This document shows positions 63,522 through 64,000 of a DNA stretch of 64,000 nt, one piece after another. The stretch is from an uncultured Sphingomonadaceae bacterium. Its GTDB lineage: Bacteria > Pseudomonadota > Alphaproteobacteria > Sphingomonadales > Sphingomonadaceae. A program made the position numbers and the translations under genes. The stretch's first letter is position 1, and each line of letters starts with the position of its first letter. The DNA lies in the NCBI GenBank assembly GCA_947501325.1, contig CANMVC010000001.1, positions 1,116,001 through 1,180,000 on the forward strand, written 5' to 3'. Under the pieces are notes generated by a model. That model did no database searches. It worked only from the letters and a program-made list of their open reading frames with translations, and was not told where the DNA came from.

Positions 63522-64000
63522 GGGGCTTTGTCAGCTCCCGATCTGGTGGCTTTTGTTTTACTCTTGCCGGGCTTGGTTTTGGATGAAGCCGTTTTCCTGT
63601 CTGCCGCAATCCGCACCTGCTGGCCATCTGTTGCCGTCTTTAACGCGCCCAATATAACAACAGGTTTTTCGCCTAAGCCAGCTGTCTCAATCAACGCCTC
63701 CTTGTCAGTGCGCTGCAATATATCCACATTGACGATGCGGAGCCTTCCCTCACGCACCAGCCATATCTGATTGCCCGGCCGCAGCGCAGCCAGGGGCAGG
63801 ACCGCATATTCATCAAGCGCCCGGCCTGTAATTTCCGCCTCGACAAAGCTCCCGACAAATAAGGGCGGTGCGCCGGATGCGCCGGCTGATTTCTGACCCT
63901 CTTTCTGGGTGACGGCCGGTGCGCCGCCGCGCAGCGGGTTCGGGATGCGCAAAAACACATCAATGGTCCGGGTTTGCGGATTAAGGACGCTGTTGGCGCG
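63518..64000 (-). CDS. RND efflux periplasmic adaptor (membrane fusion protein), 3' part
   Basis: The frame is open from the window end (64000) to the stop at 63518; a GTG at 63958 is internal, because ANSVLNPQTRTIDVFLRIPN reads straight through as a typical adaptor beta-barrel strand. Visible: LVREGRLRIVNVDILQRTDK and a Lys/Ser-rich C-terminal tail of about 25 residues (TKPGKSKTKATRSG), which is unusual for adaptors. The lipoyl, hairpin and signal regions lie outside the window. The overlap with the permease shows an operon. Confidence 0.88.
   Translation of the reverse strand, partial: RANSVLNPQTRTIDVFLRIPNPLRGGAPAVTQKEGQKSAGASGAPPLFVGSFVEAEITGRALDEYAVLPLAALRPGNQIWLVREGRLRIVNVDILQRTDKEALIETAGLGEKPVVILGALKTATDGQQVRIAADRKTASSKTKPGKSKTKATRSGADKAP

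Overview
The window looks like chromosomal DNA from an alphaproteobacterium, most probably Sphingomonadales (Sphingopyxis/Sphingorhabdus/Parasphingorhabdus type). Supporting signs are an OAR-like TonB-dependent receptor, the helicase/S4/FdxA/CarD block, a class I (archaeal-type) lysyl-tRNA synthetase, ihfA followed by a MerR gene, a UrcA-family protein, two PF10118 'metal-dependent hydrolase' paralogs, and a general-stress (EcfG-type) promoter. I see no rRNA, tRNA, CRISPR array, prophage or insertion sequence. Most of the DNA is densely packed housekeeping genes with short accessory stretches between them.

Layout. 1-1.7 kb: 3' part of a TonB receptor and its terminator. 1.9-6.2 kb (minus): Suv3-like helicase, S4 RNA-binding protein, 7Fe ferredoxin, CarD. 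6.4-10.3 kb (plus): M23 peptidase, then hemB, GNAT acetyltransferase and gamma-carbonic anhydrase, the last three overlapping. 10.3-12.6 kb: lipoprotein, rplU-rpmA with a strong terminator, second GNAT. 12.6-17.4 kb (minus): PF10118 protein, then lnt-metK-trmB. 17.7-21.6 kb: secreted protein and VOC protein, a receiver-less sigma-54 activator with a GSFTGA loop, TetR, and the second PF10118 protein. 21.6-25.8 kb: accessory zone with a nonsense-interrupted gene, an EcfG-promoted small acidic protein, a PRC-barrel protein, and two secreted paralogs on either side of a membrane protein. 26-31.3 kb: S9 peptidase, an unknown protein, a LytS/LytTR two-component pair, a REP-like repeat and urcA with a long structured leader. 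31.7-35.1 kb: fused thiS-thiG, divergent from aroQ-accB-accC. 35.2-42.2 kb: a run of exported proteins or enzymes (RcnB-like protein with EF-hand-like Arg-rich repeats, amidohydrolase, DUF885 protein, HExxH metallopeptidase with TPR-like region) plus a prolyl 4-hydroxylase-like dioxygenase. 42.2-43.9 kb: Tat-exported nitroreductase-like protein and MarR with a candidate operator. 44.2-48.4 kb: two small genes, then argE, SDR and fatty-acid desaturase. 48.5-52.3 kb: double cupin divergent from a YeeE/YedE transporter, short asparaginase, lysS. 52.4-58.6 kb: NnrU, DinG-like helicase, SixA-like phosphatase, AraC/GyrI regulator, amidase. 58.6-64 kb: MerR, ihfA, thioesterase and an RND efflux permease with the 3' part of its adaptor.

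The observations most worth a second look are: (1) the RcnB-like gene at 35.2 kb, with two blocks of four 12-residue EF-hand/TSP3-like arginine-rich repeats, whose ribosome-binding site and start codon lie inside a perfect 10-bp hairpin followed by six T; (2) the structured leader of roughly 0.3 kb in front of urcA; (3) the GGAAC-N16-CGTT promoter before a small acidic protein; (4) the in-frame stop at 22149; (5) the ThiS-ThiG fusion with its di-glycine buried inside the chain; (6) the tandem 'IFPA..AVGL.PPG.MT' secreted paralogs. I did not find one large obviously new multi-gene defence or metabolic system.
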